From Paraglaciecola sp. 20A4 (GTDB lineage Bacteria; Pseudomonadota; Gammaproteobacteria; Enterobacterales; Alteromonadaceae), in assembly GCF_011378905.1 (NCBI RefSeq), contig NZ_WTPY01000034.1, forward strand, positions 1-48,224: 48,224 bases of DNA, given 5' to 3'. Every line of letters starts with the position of its first letter. The first letter of the stretch is position 1. Shown here one piece after another: positions 25,149-34,105 of this stretch. The translations under genes and the position numbers were made by a program. Under the pieces are notes generated by a model. The model had not been told where the DNA came from. It did no database searches and saw only the letters and a list, made by a program, of their open reading frames with translations.

Positions 25149-26822
25149 TTAAGAATTACTGATTTGTAGTAATTCTTTGGCGTTGGCGAGTGCAGAATCT
25201 GTTAATTTGTCACCTGCTAGTAGACGCGCCAACTCGGCAATTCGTTCATTTTCTTGCAAAGAAATCATATGCGTTTCGGTGGTTTTCTTATCACTGAACT
25301 TAGTCACAAACATTTGATTATGGGCGCGAGCCGCTACTTGAGGCAAATGTGTAACGCATATTACCTGGCAAGTTTCGCCTAGTTTACGCAATAACTGACC
25401 CACTACGGATGCCGTTGAGCCACTGATACCGGTATCGACTTCATCAAAAATCATGGTAGCCACTTGGCTACTGTGTGAACTGATCACTTGAATGGCTAAG
25501 CCAATACGTGACAACTCACCACCGGAAACTACTTTTTCGATTTTATCGAGATCTTGACCTTTGTTGGTCGACACCTTGAAATGTACGCTATCTAAACCTG
25601 ACTTCTGCGGTGCACTCTGGGATAAATGTTCAACTTCTATCTTAAACACTGCGTCGCCCATATTCATTTTATGAATTTCACACTCGACTCGTTTTGCTAA
25701 CTTACTTGCCGCTTTATTCCGCGAAAGGCTGAGCTTTTCAGCACTTTGAAAATATAACTTCTCAAGTGCCAACAATTCATCTTTCATGCTATCAAGTAAC
25801 TCATCATCATTGGATAACTGAGACAATTCCTGGGCTAAGCCTTGATGATGCGCAAACAAGTCTTCAGGTTGCACCTGATGTTTTCTTGCTAAGTCTAAGG
25901 CTTGTGAATAACGTGCCTCAACTTGCTGCATTTTCATAGGGTCAATTTCTAACTGCTCGGTATAATGTCTAAGTTCTTGAGCAGCTTCATCAATCTGGAT
26001 ACTCGCTTCAGTTAACAATCCTAGTATGGGGGTAAGCGTAGGATCGTGTTCTTGCAATTCGCTGAGTATATCTATGCTGTTTTGCACTGCTGACAAGGCA
26101 TTAAAATCATCAGCTTCATAAAGTTGATGAAAAGTTAATTGCGTTTGTTCAAGTAACGTTTGGCTATTACTGAGTTTTTTGTGCTCTATTTCTAACTCAA
26201 GAAATTCGTCATCGGCAATGGCAAACTCATCAAGTTCGGTAACTTGATACGACAGCAGTTGATAACGGTCTGTTCGTTGTTGTTGTCCGGCTAATAGCTC
26301 TCGGTAATGTTTTTGTTTTTGCTGCAGCGCGGCGAAATGCTGTGCGACATTTGTCAGCAGGGAAGGATGTTCGGCAAAATTATCGAGCAAATCTCGTTGG
26401 GTTTCTGCTTTCAAAATTTGCTGGTGAGCATGTTGCCCATGAATACTTAATAAATATTGGCCTAGGTTTTTGAGTTGTTGTAATGGTACAGCGGTGCCAT
26501 TAATAAAGGCTTTTGAACGTCCTTCGCTAGAGATGACACGTCTAATCAAACAATCATTTTCGTCGTCTAATTCTTGTTCTTGAAGCCATTTCTGAGCAAG
26601 AGGCAAATTTGTCACATCAAACGTGGCGCAAACCTCAGCTTTACTTGCACCAGTGCGCACAAAGCTAGCATCGGCCCTATCACCAAGACACAGGCCTAAC
26701 GCATCAACAGAAATAGACTTACCAGCGCCAGTTTCACCGGTTACCGCAGTCATGCCTAGCGCCAAATCGATATCTAAAGATTTAACCACCGCGAAATTAC
26801 GAATTGAGAGATGAAGTAACAT
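25149..26822 (-). CDS. recN: DNA repair protein RecN
   Basis: RecN is an SMC-like ATPase that acts at double-strand breaks. The 557-residue protein has an N-terminal ATPase half with GETGAGKSISVDALGLCLGDRAD, a long coiled-coil middle (about 160-380), and a C-terminal half with VVSGGELSRIGLAIQV (signature), IFDEVDTGISG (Walker B) and CVTHLPQVAA. I use the ATG at 26822 (MLLHLSIRNFAVV); a GTG three codons upstream is in frame. Two SOS-like boxes lie directly upstream. nadK ends 94 bases upstream on the same strand, the usual nadK-recN order. Confidence 0.96.
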   Translation of the reverse strand: MLLHLSIRNFAVVKSLDIDLALGMTAVTGETGAGKSISVDALGLCLGDRADASFVRTGASKAEVCATFDVTNLPLAQKWLQEQELDDENDCLIRRVISSEGRSKAFINGTAVPLQQLKNLGQYLLSIHGQHAHQQILKAETQRDLLDNFAEHPSLLTNVAQHFAALQQKQKHYRELLAGQQQRTDRYQLLSYQVTELDEFAIADDEFLELEIEHKKLSNSQTLLEQTQLTFHQLYEADDFNALSAVQNSIDILSELQEHDPTLTPILGLLTEASIQIDEAAQELRHYTEQLEIDPMKMQQVEARYSQALDLARKHQVQPEDLFAHHQGLAQELSQLSNDDELLDSMKDELLALEKLYFQSAEKLSLSRNKAASKLAKRVECEIHKMNMGDAVFKIEVEHLSQSAPQKSGLDSVHFKVSTNKGQDLDKIEKVVSGGELSRIGLAIQVISSHSSQVATMIFDEVDTGISGSTASVVGQLLRKLGETCQVICVTHLPQVAARAHNQMFVTKFSDKKTTETHMISLQENERIAELARLLAGDKLTDSALANAKELLQISNS

Positions 26823-26831
26823 ACACAACAC

Positions 26832-26866
26832 ATGTTTAAATATACAGTAACTGTAAATATATACAT
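26832..26866 (-). promoter_or_regulatory. Paired LexA (SOS) boxes upstream of recN
   Basis: Two CTG-N10-CAG-like sites lie head to tail: ATG-TTTAAATATA-CAG (26832-26847) and CTG-TAAATATATA-CAT (26851-26866), each with one degenerate arm base, separated by TAA. The AT-rich centres match LexA operators. The first box ends 10 bases from the chosen start codon, so LexA would cover the promoter and start region. recN is a classic SOS gene with multiple boxes in E. coli. Confidence 0.7.
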
Positions 26867-26916
26867 ATTTTTCTGGCTGTCTAGTGGTTGCTTAAAATTT
26901 ATTCTAAGTTAGATGT

Positions 26917-27792
26917 TTAGTAGAGTTTACTACCCCAGCCTAGTTTAGTGCGCAACACATTGAAATAGTTATAATCTTTGGGATGAATCAACGATAGTTT
27001 AGCTGGATTTTTGCGAATAATAATTTCGTCACCAGGTAAGACCGTTAGCACGATATGGCTGTCACAACTAACCTGTAGATTGTCTCTATTTTCTGGTGAT
27101 ACTTTAATGCGTACTGTGCTATTTGCATCGACTACTATCGGCCGAGCACTTAAGGTATGAGGGAACATAGGCACCAAACTTAGGGCGTCTAAGTTAGGGG
27201 TTAGAATAGGTCCTCCGCCAGATAAAGAATAGGCGGTGGAGCCAGTAGGGGTGGCAACAATTAGGCCATCGGAACGTTGACTAAAAACGAAGTTTTCATC
27301 TAAATAGACTTCAAATTCCATCATATGCGCCACTTTTCCATGGTGCATTACCACTTCATTGACCGCAGAGTTGGTACTTTGCAACTCACCATCACGGTAA
27401 ACTTCTAGCTCTAATAAAAAGCGTTGTTCAATTTGGCAATCGCCGTCAAATATAGTGTCTAATTGACGTTCTATATCATCTGGGTTGATATCGGTTAAAA
27501 AGCCTAAGTTACCGCGGTTGATGCCTACGACTGCAACATTGTGTTTGGCGAGCACTCTAGCAGCTCCAAGCATATTGCCATCACCACCAACCACTATTGC
27601 TAAATCTGCTTGGGTGCCTATAGTATCAAGATCGGCAATTTCAAAACCATTGCCTGTCAATTGTGACGCGCAACTTTGTTCTACTATTACCCTACAGTCT
27701 TTTTGTTTTAGATAAACAATCAGCGCTTGTAAGCTTAAATTGGCTCCTTGATGGGCGTGTTTGCCTATTAATCCGACGGTATGAAAACCCAT
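26917..27792 (-). CDS. nadK: NAD kinase
   Basis: NAD kinase phosphorylates NAD to NADP in the cytoplasm. The 291-residue protein has the [13 protein letters not shown] motif (around residues 69-81), [52 protein letters not shown] and the C-terminal [14 protein letters not shown], all family hallmarks. It starts at an ATG and precedes recN on the same strand. The nearest upstream gene, divergently oriented, is nagZ, where many gammaproteobacteria have grpE. Confidence 0.96.
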   Translation of the reverse strand: MGFHTVGLIGKHAHQGANLSLQALIVYLKQKDCRVIVEQSCASQLTGNGFEIADLDTIGTQADLAIVVGGDGNMLGAARVLAKHNVAVVGINRGNLGFLTDINPDDIERQLDTIFDGDCQIEQRFLLELEVYRDGELQSTNSAVNEVVMHHGKVAHMMEFEVYLDENFVFSQRSDGLIVATPTGSTAYSLSGGGPILTPNLDALSLVPMFPHTLSARPIVVDANSTVRIKVSPENRDNLQVSCDSHIVLTVLPGDEIIIRKNPAKLSLIHPKDYNYFNVLRTKLGWGSKLY

Positions 27793-27986
27793 AGTAACTC
27801 ATTAAAATAGCTGATTTGGGTTAGTATAATCATCCCCAGTGGTTAAAGTCATAATTTTTTATGTCTATGATTTTTCTATGAGTTCTAATGATTAATTTGT
27901 AGGCAATAAGCAATCACTTTTATGGTCGTTAAGACAACGATAGTTAATTTACGCGGAATTATCTGCATCATGCGTGTATTGATGCT

Positions 27987-28014
27987 TTGTTTCTTGTCGT
28001 CCTTCTCTTATAGT
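27987..28014 (+). promoter_or_regulatory. Possible nagZ promoter
   Basis: TTGTTT (27987-27992), a 16-base spacer and TATAGT (28009-28014) lie 33 bases before the nagZ ATG. The rest of the 254-base divergent region with nadK is AT-rich with no other clear signal. Confidence 0.4.
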
Positions 28015-28046
28015 GCATCTAATTCAATAAGTTATAAGATTTATCC

Positions 28047-29057
28047 ATGGGCCCAATAATGTTAGATGTCGCAGAGTGTGAACTTACACCAGACGACAAA
28101 GAGTTACTCGATCATCCCCTTGTCGGTGGGGTTATTTTATTTAGCCGCAATTACTATGACCAAAAACAATTAGCGGAACTGATCGGACAAATACGTTTGT
28201 CGGCGCGTAATAACATTCTGATCGGAGTGGATCATGAAGGCGGCAGAGTACAGCGTTTTCGCCAAGGCTTTAGTGCTATTCCCGCCATGGGCGATATTTT
28301 TAATCGCAGTGATGAGGTCATGACTAAGGCCGAGCGATACTGTGATACGTTTGGTTGGTTGATGGCGGCGGAATGTTTAGCATTTGATATCGATTTAAGT
28401 TTTGCCCCAGTGCTTGATTTAAATGGTGTGTCGGATGTTATCGGCGATCGCTCTTTTCATAGCAAACCTGAGCCGCTGATTAATTTAGCCAGTCATTTTA
28501 TCACCGGTATGCATCGGGCTGGTATGAAGGCCACAGGAAAACACTTTCCGGGTCACGGTAATGTTAAAGAAGACTCGCATATTGCGATGCCAGTCGATGG
28601 GCGCAGCCTAGCGCAAATCACTGAACTTGATATGCGTGTTTTTACTGAGTTGCATGCAAAAGGTCTATTAGACGGCATTATGCCTGCTCATGTAGTCTAT
28701 CCCGAGGTAGACGATATGCCTGCTGGGTTTTCTAGGGTATGGCTGCAAACTTATTTGCGTGAAAAAATGAATTTCGATGGAGTGATATTTTCTGATGACT
28801 TGTCTATGCAAGGCGCAGCGTTTATTGGAGATTTTGCAGCACGAGCGAAAGCTGCTATGCATGCAGGTTGCGATATGGTGCTAGTGTGTAATAACCCAAA
28901 TGCCGCGGCACAGGTTATCGACAGCTTGCCCAGTGATATTCCCATCAATCCTCGTTTGACCAAACTAGCTAAAGCAGCGAGTGGTGATTTGGCAACCTTG
29001 AAAAAATCGCAGGAATACTCATCTGCTCAGCGTCTGTTGGCTGAGTATTATAATTAG
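28047..29057 (+). CDS. nagZ: Beta-N-acetylhexosaminidase NagZ
   Basis: NagZ is a cytoplasmic GH3 enzyme that removes N-acetylglucosamine from anhydromuropeptides during cell-wall recycling. The 336-residue protein starts MGPIMLDVAECELTPDD, then HPLVGGVILFSRNYYD, VDHEGGRVQRFR, the catalytic-loop motif GKHFPGHGNVKEDSH and VIFSDDLSMQGA, which contains the nucleophile Asp. No signal peptide is present, as expected. The start is at an ATG with a weak upstream site. A DASS transporter gene follows after about 100 bases. Confidence 0.96.
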   Translation: MGPIMLDVAECELTPDDKELLDHPLVGGVILFSRNYYDQKQLAELIGQIRLSARNNILIGVDHEGGRVQRFRQGFSAIPAMGDIFNRSDEVMTKAERYCDTFGWLMAAECLAFDIDLSFAPVLDLNGVSDVIGDRSFHSKPEPLINLASHFITGMHRAGMKATGKHFPGHGNVKEDSHIAMPVDGRSLAQITELDMRVFTELHAKGLLDGIMPAHVVYPEVDDMPAGFSRVWLQTYLREKMNFDGVIFSDDLSMQGAAFIGDFAARAKAAMHAGCDMVLVCNNPNAAAQVIDSLPSDIPINPRLTKLAKAASGDLATLKKSQEYSSAQRLLAEYYN

Positions 29058-29157
29058 TGTTCTATTAAAAATGATAACTCGACGTAAAAGTGTGTAGGGC
29101 AGGTGGTTAGTCCGTTAGCCCCGTACTTAACGCTAAATTTAGTAGGGTAAAAATAGT

Positions 29158-30534
29158 ATGCATTTAACTCGGCAGCACTTTATAGTCATTGGTCCTTTGC
29201 TTGCCATCGGATTTTATGCATTTTTACGTTACTCAAACGTTGATTACCTACCGGCGGTAACTGCTGCTATTACCAGTTTAACGGTTATTTGGTGGGTAAG
29301 TGAAGCCATACCCATTCCTGCGACATCTATTGTCCCTTTTGCTTTATTACCTTTATTTGGAGTGCTTGATCACGCAACCGCAGCTTCGGCCTTAGGCAGT
29401 CACGTGATACTGCTATTAATGGGCGCGTTTATGCTCTCTACGGCGCTTGAACGTAGTGGCGCCCATGAGCGGTTGGCTGTTTATATGGTGCGAATGGTCG
29501 GAGTCAGTAGCGGTCGGCGTCTGGTTATGGGCTTTGTGCTAGCCACTGGTTTTCTGAGTATGTGGATTTCAAATACTGCCACCGTCCTAATTGTGTTACC
29601 GATGGCATTAGCTGTGTTATCTCATGTAGACAATCCTAAACTAAAAATTGCGCTTATTTTAGGTATTGCTTATTCAGCAAGCGTAGGCGGGCTCGGCACC
29701 CTAATTGGAACCCCGCCCAATGTGATATTTGCTGGTATTTATCAAGAGCAAACCGGACAAGAATTTGGTTTTGTAGCATGGATGAAAGTGGGTATACCCG
29801 TTGTGGTAGTAAGTTTACCAATTATTGCCCTGTGGCTCACGCGCAATGTCAAACTTGAGCAAGACATAGAATTGCCTGTGCTGGGCCAATGGCGTAAAGA
29901 GGAGTCTCGGACCTTATGGGTTTTTGGTTTAACTGCATTGGCATGGATCACGCGTAACGAACCATTCGGTGGTTGGAGTGATTGGTTTAATATTTCTTAT
30001 GCTGGCGACAGCACGATTGCGCTTACAGCGGCGGTGGTAATGTTTATTGTGCCCAATGGCAAAGGTAGCCGCTTACTGGATTGGGAAACCGCTAAATCGA
30101 TCCCCTGGGGGATCTTGTTACTGTTTGCCGGTGGGATTGCTTTGGCCAAAGGATTTAGTGCATCGGGTTTAAGCCAGATTTTAGGTCATTGGCTACTTGG
30201 ATTAACCAGCTTACCGTTAGTCATGGTTATTGTGGCCATTTGCCTCATTGTGACTTACCTCACTGAAATCACTAGTAATACAGCAACCGCAACCTTGCTT
30301 ATGCCAATTTTAGCGGTGGCAGCTGTGTCATCGGGCAACGATCCTGCATTATTTATGATCCCCGCGGCTATGGCAGCAAGCTGTGCCTTTATGTTACCTG
30401 TCGCGACTGCCCCTAATGCTATTGCGTATGGTACAGGTGAAATTGAGATAAAAGATATGGTTAAGGAAGGAGCCATTTTAAGCTTTTTAATTTCAACTAT
30501 TGTGGGTCTGATATGTTTTGCTCTGCTACGTTAA
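29158..30534 (+). CDS. DASS/SLC13 family anion symporter
   Basis: This 458-residue inner-membrane protein has about eleven to twelve hydrophobic helices and two repeated motifs of the divalent anion:sodium symporter family. These are WISNTATVLIVLPMALAV with TLIGTPPNVIFAG in the first half, and EITSNTATATLLMPIL with VATAPNAIAYGTGEI in the second. The SNT signatures bind carboxylate and sodium. Family substrates are C4-dicarboxylates, citrate, sulfate and phosphate; which one applies here cannot be told. It stands alone, followed by a weak terminator. Confidence 0.92.
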   Translation: MHLTRQHFIVIGPLLAIGFYAFLRYSNVDYLPAVTAAITSLTVIWWVSEAIPIPATSIVPFALLPLFGVLDHATAASALGSHVILLLMGAFMLSTALERSGAHERLAVYMVRMVGVSSGRRLVMGFVLATGFLSMWISNTATVLIVLPMALAVLSHVDNPKLKIALILGIAYSASVGGLGTLIGTPPNVIFAGIYQEQTGQEFGFVAWMKVGIPVVVVSLPIIALWLTRNVKLEQDIELPVLGQWRKEESRTLWVFGLTALAWITRNEPFGGWSDWFNISYAGDSTIALTAAVVMFIVPNGKGSRLLDWETAKSIPWGILLLFAGGIALAKGFSASGLSQILGHWLLGLTSLPLVMVIVAICLIVTYLTEITSNTATATLLMPILAVAAVSSGNDPALFMIPAAMAASCAFMLPVATAPNAIAYGTGEIEIKDMVKEGAILSFLISTIVGLICFALLR

Positions 30535-30559
30535 CTTAGCCAACAAATAGACCGTTAAT

Positions 30560-30584
30560 GCACCCTTATCAGGTGCTTGTCTTG
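30560..30584 (+). terminator. Weak terminator after the DASS transporter
   Basis: GCACC (30560-30564), loop CTTATCA, GGTGC (30572-30576), then TTGTCTTG. The 5-bp stem and imperfect T tract make it a modest terminator about 26 bases after the stop codon. Confidence 0.55.
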
Positions 30585-30717
30585 CTATTACTTTACAGAA
30601 GATGAATATATATTGTGCAACGCTAACGTTAATATTGCTAATTTGGTGCAATAAAATCAGTCACTTACTCTCAATCCCTTAATTAACGGTATACGCCTCT
30701 ATGGCATTAATACTGCA

Positions 30718-30751
30718 AAGCCTAGTCCCGCAAAGCATCAGGGCTAGGCTT
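30718..30751 (+). repeat. Stem-loop before the DUF1805 gene
   Basis: AAGCCTAG-T-CCC (30718-30729) pairs with GGG-CTAGGCTT (30741-30751) around an 11-base loop, a stem of 11 bp with one bulge. It sits 37 bases before the DUF1805 ATG in the likely 5' leader. The bases after it are not a T run, so it is not a standard terminator. Confidence 0.55.
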
Positions 30752-30787
30752 AGATGTGTATTAGTCATTAATTTAAGGAGTCAGTAT

Positions 30788-31114
30788 ATGATGAAAGTAA
30801 TTGGGGTAGCGGTTAGCTTATTTATAGCAGGTAATGTGCATGCTGAATCATTTGATTGGGGAGCCTTAAAGCTCAGTCGCATTGAACTACAATTGCCTTT
30901 GCTTACGGTACAAGGTGAGAATGGGCTGCTGGCTTGTGGCTACGTTGACGTTGATACGTGTAATAAAACGGGCGAAGCATGTGCCATAGTATCTGGTGTA
31001 CGCACCCATGATGACATGTTAGTGAAACCGGTATTGGCTGTATCAAATGCAGCTCGGCTATTAGGCGTAGAACTGGGTATGACCGGTACTCAAGCATTGG
31101 AATTACTGCGCTAA
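30788..31114 (+). CDS. Exported DUF1805 (YunC-like) protein
   Basis: This 108-residue protein starts with a Sec signal (MMKVIGVAVSLFIAGNVHA, cleavage likely after Ala19), then a single DUF1805/YunC-like domain. Family features are LLTVQGENGLLACGYVDVDT, a VSGVRTHDDML segment and the C-terminal GMTGTQALELL. Cytoplasmic YunC proteins have no known function; an exported form is unusual. Two Cys flank the DVDT region (CGYVDVDTC), with a third further on, so a disulfide is possible. I chose the ATG at 30788 because AAGGAG lies 7 bases upstream and the signal peptide is then complete. It converges with the LysR gene. Confidence 0.72.
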   Translation: MMKVIGVAVSLFIAGNVHAESFDWGALKLSRIELQLPLLTVQGENGLLACGYVDVDTCNKTGEACAIVSGVRTHDDMLVKPVLAVSNAARLLGVELGMTGTQALELLR

Positions 31115-31221
31115 GTATTCGATATAACGCAGTTTGATTATCACTCAGCCCGGGAGTGAGGTTATACGTCCCGCGCTGAGGTAACTTCACTAGAAATGAT
31201 GTTTACTTGTCATGTCTTTAT

Positions 31222-32220
31222 TTAACCACCCACTGCGCTTTCAATATTTATCACTGAAGAGTGACGATACTTTGTGTCTAACAATGTCCCCCGCCAACTG
31301 TTATCAGCATGGGCATTAGCGGTAGTTTCTCGAATGAGTTCAAACACGGCGGCTACTGCGGCATTTTTTCGCTGATGATCTGATAGTCGTAAAAATACAT
31401 CGCGTTTTAATTCGGGTTGAATAATCTTAATCGCTCTAATTTGCTTACTCGCTTCTAAATGACAAGTAGCAGATGACGGATAAATAGCTAAACCAAAACC
31501 TTGCGAAACATAATGCAACGTGGTCATTAACTGACCAAACGCATTTCTCGTCTTTAGTTTAATCCCTAATTTTTCCGCTTCAGCGACTAATAACTGAGGC
31601 AGTGCGTCCCGACGATCGGGCATAAATAACTCGTAATCTTTAAGTGCTTCAAATGGGAGCGAGCCATACAGCGACAACTCACTATAACTGGGGTTTTTAG
31701 GGAGAGGCGAGATATATAAAGACAGTTTCTCACTTATCAAGGCTAAGGTCGTTGCAGCGTTTTTATTTAGTTCGGCGTTGTAGCATAAGGCAATATCTAT
31801 TTTTTGTTCTGCGAACCAATTTTCTACCTTGTAAGACGGTCCTACTCTAAATGCTATTTCAACGTGGGGAAAACGATGTTCAAGTTCAGTTTGTAACTGA
31901 ATTGATAATACATTGCAAATGGATTGACTAAGACCCACAACCACTTTGCCTTTACATTGGGTTTGCTGGCCAATAATCTCCAGTTTCGCCTTATCTATCT
32001 GATTTAAAATAAGCCGGGCATGTTCTTCAAATTGCTCTCCGGCGGTGGTCAAGGCAACGCCACGAAAATTACGTTCGAACAGTTTTATTTTCAGTTCGTG
32101 CTCTAAATTTGCAAGTTGTAAGCTGATTGCAGGTTGGGCCACGTCTAAAATTTTTGCTGCTCCAGATATGCTTCCTTGCTCTGCAGTTGCCAAAAAATAT
32201 TCTAATTGTTTTGTGTTCAT
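31222..32220 (-). CDS. LysR-family transcriptional regulator
   Basis: This 332-residue regulator has the N-terminal winged helix-turn-helix (MNTKQLEYFLATAEQGSISGAAKILDVAQPAISLQL...LFERN) and a C-terminal effector-binding domain beginning near residue 93 (GKVVVGLSQSICNVLSIQL). The end is somewhat longer than average. It is divergent from the oxidase-cytochrome-RidA-receptor genes across 295 bases, the usual layout for a LysR protein controlling its neighbour. The effector is probably a substrate or product of that pathway; this is inference from position. Confidence 0.93.
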   Translation of the reverse strand: MNTKQLEYFLATAEQGSISGAAKILDVAQPAISLQLANLEHELKIKLFERNFRGVALTTAGEQFEEHARLILNQIDKAKLEIIGQQTQCKGKVVVGLSQSICNVLSIQLQTELEHRFPHVEIAFRVGPSYKVENWFAEQKIDIALCYNAELNKNAATTLALISEKLSLYISPLPKNPSYSELSLYGSLPFEALKDYELFMPDRRDALPQLLVAEAEKLGIKLKTRNAFGQLMTTLHYVSQGFGLAIYPSSATCHLEASKQIRAIKIIQPELKRDVFLRLSDHQRKNAAVAAVFELIRETTANAHADNSWRGTLLDTKYRHSSVINIESAVGG

Positions 32221-32251
32221 CTGCTACCCAAAATAATGCGGTTACTGCTTA

Positions 32252-32374
32252 AGCCAATTGGCTATTCATAGGTTTTCTTCAATGAAAAGCAAATTTGGTG
32301 CCGCAAAGCGTAACCGTCGGTAATCAATAAGCCCTGAGTCATCCAACATATTTTTCTTTTTAGCTCTGCAGAGC
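32252..32374. promoter_or_regulatory. Two 12-base palindromes in the LysR/oxidase intergenic region
   Basis: AGCCAATTGGCT (32252-32263) and GCTCTGCAGAGC (32363-32374) are perfect palindromes in the 295-base divergent region. The second lies upstream of TATAAA (32390-32395), where it could overlap a poor -35 region, a typical place for a LysR activator. The first is 32 bases before the LysR start codon. No other gene is seen in this gap. Confidence 0.45.
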
Positions 32375-32515
32375 GCATTAAACATAGGTTATAAAAAAAA
32401 TATGGGGCCGCTCAATACTATTGTGCGTTCTGTCATTAGATATGTGCCGTTAGCATAAGAATCTGATTTTTCGACTTTCCAGCAACGCTTAATTAGGATT
32501 CACCTTAGATTATTT

Positions 32516-34105
32516 ATGCTAAATATTACGCGAAGACAATTTCTCAGTTATGTAGGGGCAGCAGGTGGTTCATCCGCTTTACTAAAGACCAGTCTCGCCT
32601 TAGGTTTGATGCCTGATGACAACTACTCAGGCCCAGTCAAAATAAAGCCTGCAGCGAATGGCGAACAGCCCACGGCCCTTATTTTAGGTGCCGGTGTAGC
32701 AGGCTTAGCCACAGCACTCGAATTAGAAAAAGCCGGTATTCACTGCACTATTTTAGAGGCCTCTTTTCGACCCGGTGGGCGTAATCTCACCGTGCGCAAC
32801 GGGGATAAAATCGACGAAATGGGCAATCCACAAATTTGCCAATTCGATAAACAAGACAATTTGTTTTTCAACTGCGGTCCAGCACGTATTCCTGGTCACC
32901 ATAGACGTCTGTTGCACTATTGCAGAGCGTTGAATGTGCCATTACAGATCAAAGCTAACAGCAGCAAGATGGCTTATTTTCATGATGATGCATCTTTGGG
33001 TGGTAAGCCTAAACGTATTATCGAGTACCACACAGATGTACGTGGTTTGATGTCAGAATTATTATGGAAGTCTGCTGAAAATAACCAATATGACCAGCTG
33101 TTAAGTGAAGAAGACGTTGCCAAGTTAATGAAATTTTCACAGACCTACGGCGACTTGACTGAAAATGGTAAATATATTGGCAGTGAACGTGCTGGTTCTA
33201 CTACTGACCGCATGTTGGAATTTCCCAAACCCCATGCCCCTATTGAATTAAAAGCCATGCTCGACAGCCAATTTTGGTATGGCGGGTTAATGGGCGCTGA
33301 ACTCTATGATTGGTGTGAACCATTAATGGAGCCAGTAGGCGGTATGGACGGCGTAATAAAGGGCTTTTTGCGCAACCTAAAAACCCAACCTGTCTTGAAC
33401 GCCCAAGTTAAGAAAATTTACAACCGTAATAACGGCGTAGAAGTGACTTACGAGCAGGGCGGTCAGATGCATACGGTTCAGGCTGATTATTGTTTCAACA
33501 ATATACCAGCCTACTTTATGGCCGGTATCGACAACAACTTCTCAGCGGATTACCAATCTGGCTTAAACAGCGTAAAACGTGGCCATTTATTCAAAATTGC
33601 TTACCAAATGAGCGAGCGTTTTTGGGAGCGCGACGGTATCTACGGTGGCATTAGTTACACAACGGATCCCATTGGTCAGCTGTGGTATCCGTCTCATGAT
33701 ATTCACGCACAAAAAGGCATTTTGCTGGGCGCCTACACTTGGGATCCAAAAGTGGGGGCCATGTTTGAAAAAATGACCCCAACAGAGCGTCTCACCGCTG
33801 GTGCTTTATACGCCGAGAAAATCCATCCGGGGTACAGCAAGTACATTGAAAATGGTATTAGCATCCCTTGGGCGCGAATGAATCATCAAATGGGTTGTGG
33901 GATGCGTATGAGTCCAGAAGATTTTGATCAGTACTACCGACTATTGCAAAAACCTGAGGGCCGTCATTTTATGATTGGTGATCAAATCAGTCATCACAGT
34001 GGTTGGCAGGAGGGGGCATTGGCATCTAGCGAACAAGCATTACAACAATTTAACCGATTAGTCAGTTCTAACACTAAAAGTGGAGAAGCCAGTCATGTCG
34101 CTTAA
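32516..34105 (+). CDS. Tat-exported L-amino-acid oxidase-like flavoenzyme
   Basis: This 529-residue FAD enzyme starts with a twin-arginine signal (TRRQFLSYVGAAGGSSALLK, Arg6-Arg7), so it should be exported folded to the periplasm. The dinucleotide motif ALILGAGVAGLATALELEKAG (58-63 core), the FAD-binding Glu81 and the GGR motif (87-89) follow. NCGPARIPGHHRRLLHYCR at 119-137 parallels the GPMRLP segment of snake-venom L-amino acid oxidases, whose Arg holds the substrate carboxylate (here Arg124). FWERDGIYGG, the QLWYPSHD stretch and a C-terminal HSGWQEGAL also line up. It should oxidise an amino acid or amine to an imine. Its stop overlaps the cytochrome gene by 11 bases. The substrate is unknown, and the electron acceptor is probably the cytochrome rather than O2 (inference). 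Confidence 0.88.
   Translation: MLNITRRQFLSYVGAAGGSSALLKTSLALGLMPDDNYSGPVKIKPAANGEQPTALILGAGVAGLATALELEKAGIHCTILEASFRPGGRNLTVRNGDKIDEMGNPQICQFDKQDNLFFNCGPARIPGHHRRLLHYCRALNVPLQIKANSSKMAYFHDDASLGGKPKRIIEYHTDVRGLMSELLWKSAENNQYDQLLSEEDVAKLMKFSQTYGDLTENGKYIGSERAGSTTDRMLEFPKPHAPIELKAMLDSQFWYGGLMGAELYDWCEPLMEPVGGMDGVIKGFLRNLKTQPVLNAQVKKIYNRNNGVEVTYEQGGQMHTVQADYCFNNIPAYFMAGIDNNFSADYQSGLNSVKRGHLFKIAYQMSERFWERDGIYGGISYTTDPIGQLWYPSHDIHAQKGILLGAYTWDPKVGAMFEKMTPTERLTAGALYAEKIHPGYSKYIENGISIPWARMNHQMGCGMRMSPEDFDQYYRLLQKPEGRHFMIGDQISHHSGWQEGALASSEQALQQFNRLVSSNTKSGEASHVA

Noticed and set aside
30718-30751. Rho-independent terminator
   Set aside because: The stem is strong but no T run follows, and it lies just before a gene with a good ribosome site.
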